This document shows positions 62,286 through 64,000 of a stretch of 64,000 bases of DNA, one piece after another. The position numbers and the translations under genes were made by a program. The stretch lies in assembly GCF_010500955.1 (NCBI RefSeq), contig NZ_QVMJ01000003.1, positions 97,890 to 161,889 of the forward strand, in the 5' to 3' direction. Numbering within the stretch: position 1 is the stretch's first letter; the number at the start of each line of letters is the position of its first letter. This stretch comes from Bacteroides sp. 519. Lineage in GTDB: Bacteria > Bacteroidota > Bacteroidia > Bacteroidales > Bacteroidaceae. The notes beneath the pieces were generated by a model that searched no databases, was not told the origin of the DNA, and saw only the letters and a program-made list of their open reading frames with translations.

Positions 62286-64000
62286 CTATTGGGATGATTG
62301 AGCTTTGTTCTTCTTATACGAAGTTGGAGTTTCTCCAGTATATTGCTTAAACGCAGTACTGAAATATTTTAGGCTACTAAACCCTACTCTCTCTGATATT
62401 TCGGTGAAAGTTAGGTTAGTGCTTATCATTAGCTGAATAGCTTTTTCCATTCTTATTTTGTTTATATATTCATTGGTAGCCATGTTGGTTAAGGCTTTCA
62501 GCTTGTTGTAAAGTGAAGCCCGGCTCATACCTATCTCTTTGGTAATAAAAGGAATATCCAGGTTGTTGTTATCTATATTTTCACCAATAATTCTGTTTAG
62601 CTTTATCAGGAATGCTTCATCTACCCCACTAAAGGAACTTTCTTCGGGTATAGGAACCAAACCTGCATTTAGATATCTGTTTCTTATTTGTTCACGAAAC
62701 TTCAACTTGCTGCGCAGTACTTCAATAAGCACTTCTGCGTCAAAAGGTTTCCCCAAATAAGCATCCGCACCATTTTTATACCCATCCACACGACTTTGTG
62801 CATCATCTCGTGCCGTTAATAGTACCACAGGAACATGGCTGATATCAATATCTTCCTTAATGCTTTTGCAAAGTTCATATCCGTTCATTTGGGGCATCAT
62901 TACATCACTCACAACAATGTCGGGTATATAACTTTTGGTTAGCCTGAGGGCTTCTGCACCATCAGAGGCTATCCATACTTTCTTAAAACAGGGGGTTAGA
63001 ATGCTTTTCAAGAACTCAGCTAGTTCCTAGTTGTCATCGACCACCAAAACGGTATAGGGTTGAGTGTTAAATATTTCCTCCTCTTTGCTTTCTTTATTGG
63101 CATCATTACCCATCAGCTCGTTCAGATAAGCTTTGGGTTCGCAAATTATTTCTTCGCATTGTTGTTTTAATGGTAATTCGAAAAAGAAGACAGCACCACC
63201 ATGCTGATTATTGTATGCTCCGATAGAGCCTTTGTGCAATTCAACTAACATTTTAGAATAAGATAATCCTATTCCTGTTCCGCTCTTTTCGCCGGCACCT
63301 TGATAAAAAGAGGTAAAAAGTAATTGAGCATCTACTTGTTGTATCCCCTTTCCCCGATCGGATACGGAAATACGCACGCGGTCTGTTTCGGGAAGTCGTT
63401 TCGACTCAACAATAATTTCTGTATTTTCCGGACTATGCTTTAGCGCATTAATCAGCAAATTGTTCAGTATAATTTCACATTTATCTTTATCAAAGCTTAC
63501 AGTGTCAATCTGTAAATCGGGTTGAACAGTAATTTGTATATGCTTGGCCTCGCTTTCAATACTGAAATCCTGTAATATCTGCTCAATCCATTCGTTAAGA
63601 CGATGTGGCTGTATTTGCAACTTACTTTCTCCAACCTCCATTTTACGTACATCAAGTACCATATTAATAAGACTTTTCATACGTTGCGCCTGCCTGTAAA
63701 TTAGTTTCAGAGGCATATATTGGGGTGCTTCTGCCGAAAACGATTTCAGTATTCTGTTAAGTGGAACATGAATCAATGTTAATGGGGTACGTAGCTCGTG
63801 GCTGATATTAATAAGAAAGTTCACTTTTTCTTCGTATATCTTTTGTTCGTGTTCTTTCATTGCCCATTTTAGTTTTTCTTCCTTACGCTTCAGCATCCAC
63901 CAAAATGCAGCAAAAACAATTGTAACAATGCAGCATATACAAATAAAAATAAACCACCATGTACGATACCAGGGAGGAGTAATCTTCACCATCAACAATT
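62286..64000 (-). pseudogene. HTCS regulator, partial at window edge, with in-frame TAG in the receiver domain
   Basis: The visible part begins in the end of a Y_Y_Y domain, then a membrane helix (WWFIFICICCIVTIVFAAFWW), HisKA (NISHELRTPLTLI), HATPase (NNLLINALKHSP, DRGKGIQ, GTGIGLSYSK), receiver and AraC HTH (TEISERVGFSSLKYFSTAFKQYTG). TAG at 63027-63029 falls right after VLVVDDN; the frame goes on as ELAEFLKSIL with phospho-Asp in SDVMMPQMNG. The two intact HTCS of this window read VDDNTEL and VEDNDEL here, so the stop replaces exactly one residue. Probably a recent nonsense mutation; a truncated kinase without its DNA-binding part, readthrough or a sequence error are the alternatives. Confidence 0.85.

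Overview
The window looks like a chromosomal segment of a Bacteroidota bacterium, most likely Bacteroidales; I do not assign a genus. The evidence is a SusC/SusD pair, three hybrid two-component systems (HTCS), two ECF sigma/FecR switches, TonB-dependent receptors ending in an aromatic residue, many Sec lipoproteins, Bacteroidota-only families (DUF3244 with a TPR regulator, DUF4249, DUF5683) and promoters of the TTTG-N19-TAnnTTTG type. Two of these promoters, in front of the tRNA genes, have the exact 19-base spacing.

Layout. 0.1-5.8 kb: pectin/galacturonate use (GH28 lipoprotein, UxaB, UxaA, SGNH hydrolase). 5.8-8.5 kb: intergenic repeat arrays, divergent tRNA-Pro and tRNA-Phe, an integrase remnant beside tRNA-Phe, a DUF5655 putative nuclease and a small unknown gene. 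8.7-13.5 kb: GH43, then a DUF2339/DUF3999 envelope pair. 13.5-15.7 kb: DUF3244 protein and TPR regulator. 16.3-20 kb: metA (acetyl type), U32 protease and a zinc-ribbon membrane lipoprotein in one minus-strand operon. 20-32.2 kb: polysaccharide utilization locus (lipoprotein, HTCS, GH2, SusC, SusD). 32.5-42.7 kb: sigma/FecR/TonB-receptor/lipoprotein locus whose sigma and FecR genes are separated by an ATPase plus putative nuclease module. 42.8-49.4 kb: ferredoxin, toxin-antitoxin pair, orphan HTCS, LysR regulator. 50-57.4 kb: housekeeping block panB, parA, parB, DUF5683, MltD-like transglycosylase, Rel. 57.5-62 kb: a second ECF/FecR system whose output protein has an STN domain but no beta-barrel. 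62.3-64 kb: a third HTCS, cut by the window edge and carrying an in-frame TAG.

The most unusual content is intergenic. Two repeat classes recur. Class H: long imperfect hairpins whose arms are tandem 7-10 bp words; the words differ between loci, but several share a GATGCCGCATGG core at the loop. They sit at or next to stop codons, often filling the gap between co-directional genes (uxaB/uxaA, parA/parB, mltD/rel, sigma/FecR). Class P: arrays of exactly five short near-palindromic units with a strict 22 or 23 bp period (two helical turns), with unrelated unit sequences at different loci. Four of the six P arrays lie directly after an H hairpin, and two families occur twice in inverted orientation. 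I know of no description of this composite element.

Two genes carry single in-frame stops with an intact reading frame beyond them: the nuclease-like partner of the ATPase (TAA) and the edge HTCS (TAG).
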